A stretch of 64,000 bases of DNA from Robertkochia flava. Its GTDB lineage: Bacteria > Bacteroidota > Bacteroidia > Flavobacteriales > Flavobacteriaceae. Of the stretch, positions 53,796 through 62,291 are shown in pieces. The translations under genes and the position numbers were made by a program. The DNA lies in assembly GCF_020166515.1 (NCBI RefSeq), contig NZ_JAINZT010000005.1:372001-436000 (forward strand), read 5' to 3'. The notes beneath the pieces were generated by a model. It was not told where the DNA came from. It ran no database searches and was given only the letters and a program-made list of their open reading frames with translations. Position 1 is the stretch's first letter, and every line of letters begins with the position of its first letter.

Positions 53796-54139
53796 AGTCT
53801 TAGGTTGGAATAAGCGCGTTATTCAGCACAAGTAATTCAGTCTAGGGGGAGTAAGTATATGGTGTTCTAAATTACACATAATCAGGTAATTACAAAATTT
53901 AAATGGTCCGAAATCGATGCGTTTTAGACGAGCGGTTCCCGGACTAAAATAATGCCAATTTTATCTGATTTTCATCGGCGAAAAAACCTTCAAAATTATC
54001 ATGTTTATGAAGATTCTGAACTCCGGGTTTGCATTTCTGCTAAAGGATGGTATTGTGGGCCAAGAACCGGGCGTGATAAAAAGGTGGGTAGACTATTTTA
54101 GCGATGCGGCCAGCCGGTGCCTGGAGGATTATGTCTAAA
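53796..54139. other. Intergenic region, possible 45-codon ORF
   Basis: Mostly AT-rich DNA upstream of the beta-helix gene. A 45-codon plus-strand frame runs 54001-54138 (ATG to TAA), encoding a peptide with KRWVDYFSDAASRCLEDYV at its end. It has no recognised homology or promoter and may be spurious. Confidence 0.3.
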
Positions 54140-54385
54140 GCGCTGACGGAAGGGAGCTGGGTTATTCGCACTCCGTTTTCTTGTTCGTGATCTTTAGTGG
54201 GAGGTGACTTACAAAAGCCGCCCAGGGCGATGCCCTGTGCCGGTTTTTTTATGCCTTGTTTGATGAAACCGGGAAATAGAGAGCAGGATTACTCGGTTAG
54301 CAAAGCTAACCTCGTGATCCTTAGGGGGAGGTGACTCACAAAAGCCGCCCAGGGCGTTGCCCTGTGCCGGTTTTTTTATGCCCTT
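54140..54385. repeat. Two-copy 127-bp repeat related to the 48626 array
   Basis: A block starting GTGATC and running through ACAAAAGCCGCCCAGGGC to GTGCCGGTTTTTTTATGCC occurs at 54187 and 54314, 127 bp apart. Each copy forms hairpin CAGGGC/GCCCTG (54223-54237 and 54350-54364) bounded by GCC and GG-T7. The second copy is preceded by GATTACTC, the hairpin GGTTAGC-AAA-GCTAACC (54295-54311) and TCGTGATCC, the same flanks as hairpin 3 of the 48626 array but with different arms. GCGCTGACGGAAGGG near 54140 is also shared. Confidence 0.75.
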
Positions 54386-54423
54386 GCGCTTATGCAAGCG
54401 GGCTTGCAACGCTTCAGGGCATA

Positions 54424-54457
54424 AAAAAAGCCGGACAACATCTGTTGTTCGGCTTTT
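54424..54457 (-). terminator. Intrinsic terminator of tRNA-Pro(UGG)
   Basis: AGCCGGACAACA and TGTTGTTCGGCT pair along 12 positions with one G-T pair; A runs on the left give a T run on the minus strand. Confidence 0.78.
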
Positions 54458-54461
54458 CTGG

Positions 54462-54536
54462 TCGGGGTGGCAGGATTCGAACCTGCGGCCTCCTGCTCCC
54501 AAAGCAGGCGCGATAACCGGGCTACGCTACACCCCG
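54462..54536 (-). tRNA. tRNA-Pro (anticodon UGG)
   Basis: Minus-strand acceptor arms CGGGGTG and CACCCCG pair exactly; discriminator A and an encoded CCA follow. The anticodon stem CCTGC/GCAGG holds loop TTTGGGA, giving anticodon UGG. The T arm contains GGTTCGAATCC. Length is 75 nt without CCA. Confidence 0.95.
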
Positions 54537-54671
54537 TGGTTTTCCTTAAAGGAGAGTGCAAAAATAAGACAATTTTTGATTTAACCAAGAAAGTGAGCAC
54601 AAGGTTTTTTTGCAGAATAATTCCTTTATAAACAGAACGCGTATTTCCGCTTTTCGGTTCTTTTCCGAAAT

Positions 54672-55367
54672 TTATTCTGATGTACTGAATGTCCAGGTAT
54701 TACCGATACTTAAAGATGATTGATCCTTGGCATGTACCTTCCAGAAATACGTTTTCCCGGCCTCGGTGGTAACGCCCAGGGTGTTGGCACCGTGATCAGC
54801 GACGTACAGCTGCGGAGGGTTGGTAGTACCGAAATAGATGTCAAAGGTTAAAACCTCGTTATCGGCATCCACGGCGTCCCATGAAAGTGTTTGGCTTCCC
54901 GGTGCTACACTTGCATTCAGGTAAGGGCTTACCAGGGTAGGGGAGTTGGGAACATGATTGCTTTCAGGGTTGCCTTCAACTGTAAATGCCTGATATTGTG
55001 CGAAAGATCCTTTCTCCCCGGAATCATCGTAAGCCGCCACCCGCCAATAATAATCGGCTGCAGGATCCAGGTTCATGGTTGTGGTGGTGTCTCTCGTGTT
55101 GAGGTCCCTGATCAGTACCCCAAAGGAAGGATCTGAACTCAATTGTAAATTATAAGAGACCTGATCGCCATCGGGATCGGTTGTCCTGTGCCATGTAAAT
55201 GCTATTACCGGATCAAGGCAAAGCTGATCTTTCTCCGGAAAGATGAGGATTGGGGTGCCGGGAGCTTTATTGATGATGATGTCGGGCCCTTTTTCCTGTT
55301 CTTCAATTTCTTCTCCGGAACAAGCGCAAAGCGCTGCCGAGATCAAGATGGTCCAAAACGTTCTCAT
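54672..55367 (-). CDS. Fibronectin-III-like lipoprotein partnered with T9SS cargo (second pair)
   Basis: 231 residues with a lipoprotein signal (lipobox ALCAC). Two Fn3-like domains follow: one with FTWHRTTDPDGDQVSYNLQL and DYYWRVAAYDDSG, and one with LSWDAVDADNEVLTFDIYFG and TYFWKVHAKD. The start overlaps the stop of the 1684-residue T9SS protein as ATGA, so translation is probably coupled. The 60420-62291 lipoprotein repeats the same domain types after another T9SS protein. Role as surface anchor or partner is inferred. Confidence 0.8.
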   Translation of the reverse strand: MRTFWTILISAALCACSGEEIEEQEKGPDIIINKAPGTPILIFPEKDQLCLDPVIAFTWHRTTDPDGDQVSYNLQLSSDPSFGVLIRDLNTRDTTTTMNLDPAADYYWRVAAYDDSGEKGSFAQYQAFTVEGNPESNHVPNSPTLVSPYLNASVAPGSQTLSWDAVDADNEVLTFDIYFGTTNPPQLYVADHGANTLGVTTEAGKTYFWKVHAKDQSSLSIGNTWTFSTSE

Positions 55368-58300
55368 TGCTTAATTAATTTATAGGTTCTTTTCTTTTCA
55401 GTGCCGATAATTACCAGGTATACTCCTGCAGGAAAGGAAGTGATATTAGCTTCTACGGTATAATTAATCACAGGGATATCCTTTCGGTAAACCGCAATCC
55501 CTGCCGTATTGTATATTGTAACGGGCATAGATTGAATTCCTGTATCACTATCCGGGTCCAGGTAGATCCTGAATTGATTCTGTGCCGGGTTGGGAATGAT
55601 ACCGGCATCCCGGTAGAAGCTCACTTTCATACTATATGAAAACTCGCATTCTGCAGCAGAGGAAACCTCGATCAGGTCGCCGTTTGAGGCGCTTATATCT
55701 ACTTTACCACGGTAGGTTTCTGTAACTACCACACCATTCATGGAGATCGTGTAGGGGAGGGTGCCTCCTTGTATATCCAGACTTACCTTTTTCGAGGAGC
55801 TTTCTGTTTTGGAACTTACTTGAAGGGGTTCGGGTTCTTTAATTTCGAATTGGTAGCAGAAGCTGGTGTTATACAAGTTCGCTGTAATACACAAATTGTA
55901 AATTCCCGGCGCTAGGTCATTAATGGTTGTTCCGGAATAAAAGCTTTGAGATTCTGTTCCGCTGGCAGACTGCAGCTCCAGATTATACATAAGTGTGGAT
56001 GGTATTTTGGAAGAAACGGTAAGCTGCCCATTGGTCTTCCCTTGGCAAGAAACATCCCTGGTCGTGATAATGAAAGGATCCTTAGGAAGAACCGTTACAT
56101 CTAGTGCGCTGGACGTCAGGATTCCCGAATCCGGGTAACGGAGGGTTAATCCAACCTGTCCGATACCACTTTCACCCCAATCCACAAATAATTCATTTCC
56201 ATTCGCCTGGTACGAAATATGACCGGAGACATGCCATATATATTTAACATTTTCTCTTATTGCCGTCGTATAGATGATACCGCTATCTTCCTCGGTAACA
56301 TGTTCAGGCCCCTGGATAACAGGTGGGTCGGGCCTGGCAAATACCCGCACCGTCAATGCTGATGAATTTCCGGAAGTACAACTGTTATATGGAGTGGCCG
56401 CGATGCTAAATGTTCCTTCCTGCAACCACTTTATTTTTGCAAGATTGCCTTCATAAACGACTTCATTTTCACCTTCTACTTCCCAGCTGTATTGCGCATC
56501 GCTGTATTTTATAACCGTATACACCTCTTCAGATCCCAGGGTAACCGTTATGTCCCCCGAGATTGCAGATGCGGTAAGGGTACTTTCATCGTCCTTTAAT
56601 TTCAGTATTGCTCCATTGCCTTGACTCAGATAAATGAGGTCGCCCTGAAATGCGAGGGCCGATATGTTTTCAGACGTCTGGTGATAGAGAGTCCAGGTGT
56701 CTCCGGTATCAGGAGAGTAATACAGTTGATTTCCTATTGCGATATACCATTCGGAAGCGTTCTTAGCTTCGATCCGAAGCGAAGTTGTACTGTTCTTTGC
56801 AGGCAGGTCCATTTTAATCCAGGTATCTCCTCCGTCGTTTGTTTTATAAAATCCGGTATCGCTGGAGATCATTCCGGTAGTGCTGTTTACAAAATGAAAC
56901 TGATGAAGGAGGAAAGCCTCCGGACTACCCATGGTTAAAGTGTCCCAGGTAGCGCCCCCATCAACAGTTCTTAAAAAAGGTGAGCTGGTCCCCGACATAT
57001 AGCCTGTTAGATCATCGGTAAATTCGATGTTTCGGAATATGGAATAAGGATCCGCTGATAGGTTCGACCAGGTGGTTCCCCCATCAGTGGTCTTTGCAAT
57101 ATTCCCGTCGACCGTTTGAACAAATAAGGTGTCTTCGCTCAGGGCATCAAAACCACCATTCGAATCTCCCTGGAAGATCTCCGTCCATGTTTCCCCGTTG
57201 TTGGCAGACTTGTATAGTTTCCCCCAACTGTCCTTCATAAATAACGATTGTCCCTGCTTTTCTGCGAATCTTATTCTGTCGTCTGTTGGATGGTTCATTG
57301 GTTTCCAGCTATTTCCTCCATCGTTGGAGATTGCAGAATTTTCTGAAAAAATAAAGATTTGATCGGAAGAATAAGAAATGTAAGAGATATTGTTTCGCCC
57401 TTTCAAATAGCTCGAAGCATACCATTTACTTTCGCTCTCGGAATAATAATGAATATTTCTGCCCTCTTCATAACAGCCACCTCCAACAGCAATAATATCG
57501 CCACTGTTATTCAGGGATATGGAAGATATACCTGTACAGCTACCCAGGATTATACGTTCCCAGGTAAGTCCCCCGTCTGAGGTTTTGTACAATCCGTTAT
57601 TATAGAGATATCCCGTGTTTTCATCAGAGAAAAACATCTTATTCATTGATGCCCGGTAGTCGGCATTGATCACCTCCCAGGTGATGCCGCCATCCGTCGA
57701 TTTCAGGAATTTACCTTTTGTGGTTGTGGCATATCCGGTTTGTTCATCAAGAAAATGAAAAGTGGAGAAGTATTCGTCATAATCTAGTCCCGGTATGTCT
57801 TCTATAGTGTATTGTATCCAATGCTCACCTCCATCGTTAGTGATGTGGTATGCCTTACTTCGGTTCAGTGCCAGCCCAAAATTATTGTTGAAGAAATATA
57901 CCGGTCCGGGGTCGTAATTGTGGGTGAGATCACCGAAAGCCTGCCAGGTTACGCCGCCATCAGTACTTTGATAGAGCTTGCCTTTATTCGGATCGTTATA
58001 ATAGGGGCTTATATTGCGAAGGATAAGGTGGTCTGCACTAAGAGCCGTTAAACTTATCCTGGTCGAATAGGATAACTCAAAATTCAGGGGTTGCCAGGTA
58101 AGTCCGCCATCATCAGTCCTGAGTAATACCGACTCACCTGTCACGAAACCGGTCTGTTCGTTTACAAACTGCACATCGGTGAGCCGGCTGTTATATGGAT
58201 AAATTCCGCTTAATAATGCGAAATTATCGATGCTGTAAAGGTGTTGCCAGGTAATTCCTTTATCTGTGGTTTTCAGGATCACCCCGCTTTGGCCAACAGC

Positions 58301-60418
58301 AATGGCATCGGTCTCATTCAGAAATTCCACATCCAGAAGCGAACTGCTCAGTGAAATTCCCTCTACAGTGCATGCTAAGAGGTCCGGTATTTTATTCGAT
58401 GCAACAACCTCGAATACGAAGACCGCTTCCTCTGTCGTTCCTCCATCGCCGGTAGCCCTGACTCTGATCGTAAGACCTTTTTGATTGTTAAAAGCGGGGT
58501 CGCCAAGAAGAACCAATTGATTGCCTGATATTGTAAACAGGTCGTTGTTTTTATCCCCCTCACCGGATGTTAACTCAAATTGAAAAGACTCTTCTCCGGG
58601 TGTTGCTACTTCAAGACTGGCTACTGTTGTATTTGCCGGGGCAGACTCTGAAATAGTGGAATTGTCAATAATAATGGAACCTGGCTGCCGGTCAAAATAA
58701 ATCTCTTTTTCCTTTGGGAAGTACGGGCTTTGCCCTGCGGGAATATCATCTGAAATATTTCCTTTGAGTTTTAATCGAAATTCTGACTGAATCGTGGTAT
58801 TGGTCTTTAGAATAAGATGGCCATTATATGGCCCTGCTTCTGAGGCGGTGAACCCAATTTCAAAATAACCGGTAGCCCCCGGATCAATTACCTGAGAAAG
58901 GTAATCGTTCTGATTGCTGTCGTGTTTACCGTTTATATAAAAACCCTCTCCACTTACGTAAGCCCTGGAAATGATCAGGGGATCATTCCCTACATTCCTT
59001 ATCCAGCCACGGGTCTTGACCAGGCTGTCTTTTTTTGATGAAAAGGACACTTCATCCAGGTGCTGTTTTATCTGACTGTAATTCACTCCAACCTCCATCA
59101 AAGGATTTGAGTTGGTATTGTAGAGATGTATACGGTAGATACCGTTATCGTTCGAGACCTGATAATATACTTTTTCCCCATCGGAATGCACGCGGTAGGT
59201 ATCGCCGGTCGTTCTGGCGTAATTTTGCTGTTTGGAAAATCTTGTTGCAGTACCTTCAGCGAGATCATATGAATACAAGTAGGAGTTACTTCCAACAAAG
59301 TAGATTTTACCATTCAGTTCAACTACCTCTGATAGCTTGTTAAGACTTACATTATCCATTTGCAAGGAGGTACCCTCCTTGGTGCCGTTAGTTACCCACA
59401 TGGCATTATTACCACCTGAACCAGCATTGAAATAAAGTTTACCATTATATTCTGTAAAACCTCTGAAATTTCCGGATTCATACAATTGGGAGTTTCCTGC
59501 ACTCATCAATTCAATGGTTCCATCACTTGTCCCATCGGTGCGCCATAAGGCATCTTTGATACTACTGTAGGAGCTCCCCGATCCCACGGCGAAATACACA
59601 TAGTCTCCAGCCTCCTTGATGGCATATAATTCCTGAGTGGTAGACGAAGCGAACTCTTTTAACATGGTAAATCCGTCTGTGGCTGTACTGGTTAATAGGT
59701 ATAGCCTGATGTGTTTGTAATTGTAATCATGCGTGTAAAAATAAAGCCCCTTACTGGTAGGGGTAAATCCTTTCATATAGTTTAATCCGTCTATAACCAC
59801 GGAAGTTGTTCCTTCAGGTGTCCCGTCGGTTTGATGAACCTGTACCAGGTCATCAATATACAGGTAGCCGTTGGCAACTCCTCTTATGTAGCCTCTACCT
59901 TCCGGCATGATGGAATCCAGTAGTACAGTGCCTTCTGCCGTGCCGTCTGTTTTATAAAGGTATCTCGAATCTATATTTATATATATATCACGGGCATTAA
60001 AGTATACCTCTCCGTTGTAAACCGTGAAATTAGTGGGGCTGGAACTATGTCTGCCCTCGAAAATATCCTTGATCATGACCGTTCCAACTGTTGTTCCGTC
60101 AGACTTCCACAATTCCTGTCCGTTTTCTGAGTCTGCTCCTGCGAAATACAGCATATTCTGGTGGACAAACAGATTTGAAGGCTGGATGGAACCCTCAAAA
60201 GCTTTTATTAAATACGTTCCTTTTGCGGTGCCGTCGGAGCTGTATAGTCCCCAGTTTTCAATGGTTTTCCCAAAGAAATAGGTCAGGTCATTCATTTCTC
60301 TGAAGGATCCCATTTCCTGGAAATTCGCGAGATAGGTTTGGCCCTGAAGCGAGCAATGGATGAATACGATCAGGAAAAGCAGAATTTTTTTGCGGGTGAG
60401 CATAGCGCAATGAGCCAT
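55364..60418 (-). CDS. Giant T9SS-secreted mosaic protein with ELWxxDGT and YCF48/BNR-like repeats
   Basis: 1684 residues (an alternative ATG at 60403 gives a cleaner signal peptide). Domains in order are a signal peptide and ELWKSDGTTVGT-type repeats (about 30-430). An anchor-D/ASPM-like domain (NVGNDPLIISRAYVSG, about 450-570) and a cadherin-like domain (STISESAPANTTVASLEV, about 590-690) follow. Next come many YCF48/BNR-like repeats with TxDGGxTWxxL (about 700-1310) and PKD/Ig-like domains (about 1320-1500). A CITANLYNTSFCYQFEI module precedes the C-terminal T9SS sorting domain (GIIPNPAQNQFRIYL, FPAGVYLVIIGTEKKRTYKL). It starts 1 bp after the preceding lipoprotein gene and overlaps the following one. 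A surface-exposed adhesion or binding role is likely; no catalytic site is evident. Confidence 0.85.
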   Translation of the reverse strand: MAHCAMLTRKKILLFLIVFIHCSLQGQTYLANFQEMGSFREMNDLTYFFGKTIENWGLYSSDGTAKGTYLIKAFEGSIQPSNLFVHQNMLYFAGADSENGQELWKSDGTTVGTVMIKDIFEGRHSSSPTNFTVYNGEVYFNARDIYINIDSRYLYKTDGTAEGTVLLDSIMPEGRGYIRGVANGYLYIDDLVQVHQTDGTPEGTTSVVIDGLNYMKGFTPTSKGLYFYTHDYNYKHIRLYLLTSTATDGFTMLKEFASSTTQELYAIKEAGDYVYFAVGSGSSYSSIKDALWRTDGTSDGTIELMSAGNSQLYESGNFRGFTEYNGKLYFNAGSGGNNAMWVTNGTKEGTSLQMDNVSLNKLSEVVELNGKIYFVGSNSYLYSYDLAEGTATRFSKQQNYARTTGDTYRVHSDGEKVYYQVSNDNGIYRIHLYNTNSNPLMEVGVNYSQIKQHLDEVSFSSKKDSLVKTRGWIRNVGNDPLIISRAYVSGEGFYINGKHDSNQNDYLSQVIDPGATGYFEIGFTASEAGPYNGHLILKTNTTIQSEFRLKLKGNISDDIPAGQSPYFPKEKEIYFDRQPGSIIIDNSTISESAPANTTVASLEVATPGEESFQFELTSGEGDKNNDLFTISGNQLVLLGDPAFNNQKGLTIRVRATGDGGTTEEAVFVFEVVASNKIPDLLACTVEGISLSSSLLDVEFLNETDAIAVGQSGVILKTTDKGITWQHLYSIDNFALLSGIYPYNSRLTDVQFVNEQTGFVTGESVLLRTDDGGLTWQPLNFELSYSTRISLTALSADHLILRNISPYYNDPNKGKLYQSTDGGVTWQAFGDLTHNYDPGPVYFFNNNFGLALNRSKAYHITNDGGEHWIQYTIEDIPGLDYDEYFSTFHFLDEQTGYATTTKGKFLKSTDGGITWEVINADYRASMNKMFFSDENTGYLYNNGLYKTSDGGLTWERIILGSCTGISSISLNNSGDIIAVGGGCYEEGRNIHYYSESESKWYASSYLKGRNNISYISYSSDQIFIFSENSAISNDGGNSWKPMNHPTDDRIRFAEKQGQSLFMKDSWGKLYKSANNGETWTEIFQGDSNGGFDALSEDTLFVQTVDGNIAKTTDGGTTWSNLSADPYSIFRNIEFTDDLTGYMSGTSSPFLRTVDGGATWDTLTMGSPEAFLLHQFHFVNSTTGMISSDTGFYKTNDGGDTWIKMDLPAKNSTTSLRIEAKNASEWYIAIGNQLYYSPDTGDTWTLYHQTSENISALAFQGDLIYLSQGNGAILKLKDDESTLTASAISGDITVTLGSEEVYTVIKYSDAQYSWEVEGENEVVYEGNLAKIKWLQEGTFSIAATPYNSCTSGNSSALTVRVFARPDPPVIQGPEHVTEEDSGIIYTTAIRENVKYIWHVSGHISYQANGNELFVDWGESGIGQVGLTLRYPDSGILTSSALDVTVLPKDPFIITTRDVSCQGKTNGQLTVSSKIPSTLMYNLELQSASGTESQSFYSGTTINDLAPGIYNLCITANLYNTSFCYQFEIKEPEPLQVSSKTESSSKKVSLDIQGGTLPYTISMNGVVVTETYRGKVDISASNGDLIEVSSAAECEFSYSMKVSFYRDAGIIPNPAQNQFRIYLDPDSDTGIQSMPVTIYNTAGIAVYRKDIPVINYTVEANITSFPAGVYLVIIGTEKKRTYKLIKQ

Positions 60419-60419
60419 T

Positions 60420-62291
60420 TTAATTAATGTTGAAATAGATGATGTTAGAATTTAAGGTGTTCGAATAGTCTGATCTGCTAGTTTGAATAGCAAGGGGTTT
60501 TTCACGACTCGATCCGCCCCATCTCAGGTTGTTATACACCCCCCCTGAAATGATGAATTGCATTTCTGTACCCTCTGCATTTACCGAAAGTTCACTGGAG
60601 TAATCACTGTATAGGTAGGTGCTTCCGAAAGATTTAATGGCCAGACGTTTTTTAAGGTTAAACCCCTTAATAACCAGGGTATCCCTTAAAGACAGGTCAG
60701 TTTTGTTGATTTCTGTGATCCTGATGATACTATCGTCATTAATGACTTCCATCATATGAGGGTATGCAGTACTTCTGTTGTTTTCTTCTATAAGGAAACT
60801 GTATTTCCCTGAAGGTATACCATCCGGAACAATAACGGTGAGGAGGTTGGTGGAGTTAGAACTTTCAAAACTGTGGGCATGAGAATACGAACTGCGGAAT
60901 ACCTCCATTTGATAGGGTGTTCCATCATCGGAAACCAGGTATAGTGCAACCTGGGATACATCCTGTATGTTTGACGCATGAATGTACTGGGTGGCTCCTG
61001 CGAATACCCGATGATCGATGCCGACTGAAGATTCGTAAAATTGAAATCCAGGGTTCCTGAAATACCCATAAATTCTGGAAAGTTTAATGGGAGCCTTAAC
61101 CACGTATGCTTTAGTAGTTCCCCGCTCTGAGGTTACTGTAAAAGTATAAGGAGAGGAAACGTCCATGATCTCTGTTTGCGCAGGATCGCTCGTAGCTGAA
61201 GGAGAAAGTACGATCTCCGGGGTGATGGAAGAGTAGTCCAAATTCCCGAGCTCGATCTCGATAGTTCCTTCTTCATGATCTATCATCCCTATATATTCGT
61301 CAGTTCCGTTAAATACCCTGAATGACTCCACCTCATGTTGCCCGCTGGTAAGGACCAGGTCATAGCGCTTGAGGGTTCCGTCCGGTAGGGTGACTTCATA
61401 GAACAGGTCGTCCAGAAAGTTTAAAGGAACGCCGCTTTGAGGATTGATACTTGCACCTTCCTGAATTTCGATGGTGGGGGCGATCTCACTGTAGCTGAAA
61501 TTGCCAAGAGTCAGGTTAATGGTTGCTGCCTCATCATCTATACTGGCTGTGTAAACAGAGTCGTTCACCGCTACGGTAAAGGAAGAAATAACAGTTCCAT
61601 TTGGAAGGTCCAGCATACGTGTTTTGGAAAAGGATTCGTTGCCAGCACCATCCCTGGTTAAGACTCTCCAGTATAGATTATTCCCTTCAGAAAGTGTTAA
61701 ACTATAAACCGGGGATTCCAGGCCGGAAGCTACAACTTCAAGGGGAGGATTATTCTTCCCCAGGTAGAGATCGTATTCAAGGGTATTGTCATCGATATCA
61801 CTGGCCTCCCAGGAGAAATCGACAGTTAACTGGGTTTTCTCCAGAACAGTCCTGTCTTCCGGAGCAGTTAATTCCGCCGGAAAAGGCGCATAGTTTGAAA
61901 TTCCTTCTCCTGAGGTATAAAATTTCCAGAGGTCACTTTCTGCCTTGTCTTCCCTGTCATTGACACGGGAAATGACCTTCCAGGAAAAGGGGGTATTCCT
62001 GCTTAATTCTGTCTTGAAAGAATTTGTAGTGACACTGCTTTTGAAGGTTTGTTCTGTTTCCAGGTTAGTGATCTCCACTTCGTAATAATCATGTTCTGCG
62101 TCCCGCCATCCAAACGAAACAAGAAGATTACCGTTACTTGTTTCCTGTCCTTCAATACAAACTGCATTATTCAGGGGGAACTCCAGATTTACCGCAACAG
62201 GGGTTGTTTTTCGGGCTGTTTCCGTATCATCTTTTTTACTGCAGGAGAGCAATAATAGTCCTAAAACTGCCAGGATTTGAACTTTTTTCAT
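60420..62291 (-). CDS. Fn3/DUF5018-like lipoprotein partnered with T9SS cargo (first pair)
   Basis: 623 residues with a lipoprotein signal (lipobox LLLSC). Two Fn3-like domains (VSFGWRDAEHDYYEVEITN and VDFSWEASDIDDNTLEYDLY) are followed by two DUF5018-type segments (SFTVAVNDSVYTASIDDEAATI and FRVFNGTDEYIGMIDHEEGTI). These are surface beta domains often seen in Bacteroidetes. The C-terminal part (about 390-623) includes IPT/TIG-like strands (ITEINKTDLSLRDTLVIKGF). Its start overlaps the stop of the upstream T9SS gene (ATGA). The same lipobox-plus-Fn3 layout as the 54672 gene suggests a related role. Confidence 0.8.
   Translation of the reverse strand: MKKVQILAVLGLLLLSCSKKDDTETARKTTPVAVNLEFPLNNAVCIEGQETSNGNLLVSFGWRDAEHDYYEVEITNLETEQTFKSSVTTNSFKTELSRNTPFSWKVISRVNDREDKAESDLWKFYTSGEGISNYAPFPAELTAPEDRTVLEKTQLTVDFSWEASDIDDNTLEYDLYLGKNNPPLEVVASGLESPVYSLTLSEGNNLYWRVLTRDGAGNESFSKTRMLDLPNGTVISSFTVAVNDSVYTASIDDEAATINLTLGNFSYSEIAPTIEIQEGASINPQSGVPLNFLDDLFYEVTLPDGTLKRYDLVLTSGQHEVESFRVFNGTDEYIGMIDHEEGTIEIELGNLDYSSITPEIVLSPSATSDPAQTEIMDVSSPYTFTVTSERGTTKAYVVKAPIKLSRIYGYFRNPGFQFYESSVGIDHRVFAGATQYIHASNIQDVSQVALYLVSDDGTPYQMEVFRSSYSHAHSFESSNSTNLLTVIVPDGIPSGKYSFLIEENNRSTAYPHMMEVINDDSIIRITEINKTDLSLRDTLVIKGFNLKKRLAIKSFGSTYLYSDYSSELSVNAEGTEMQFIISGGVYNNLRWGGSSREKPLAIQTSRSDYSNTLNSNIIYFNIN

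Noticed and set aside
54001-54138. 45-codon ORF as a confirmed gene
   Set aside because: No homology, no clear promoter and position beside a repeat cluster; noted only within the intergenic entry.
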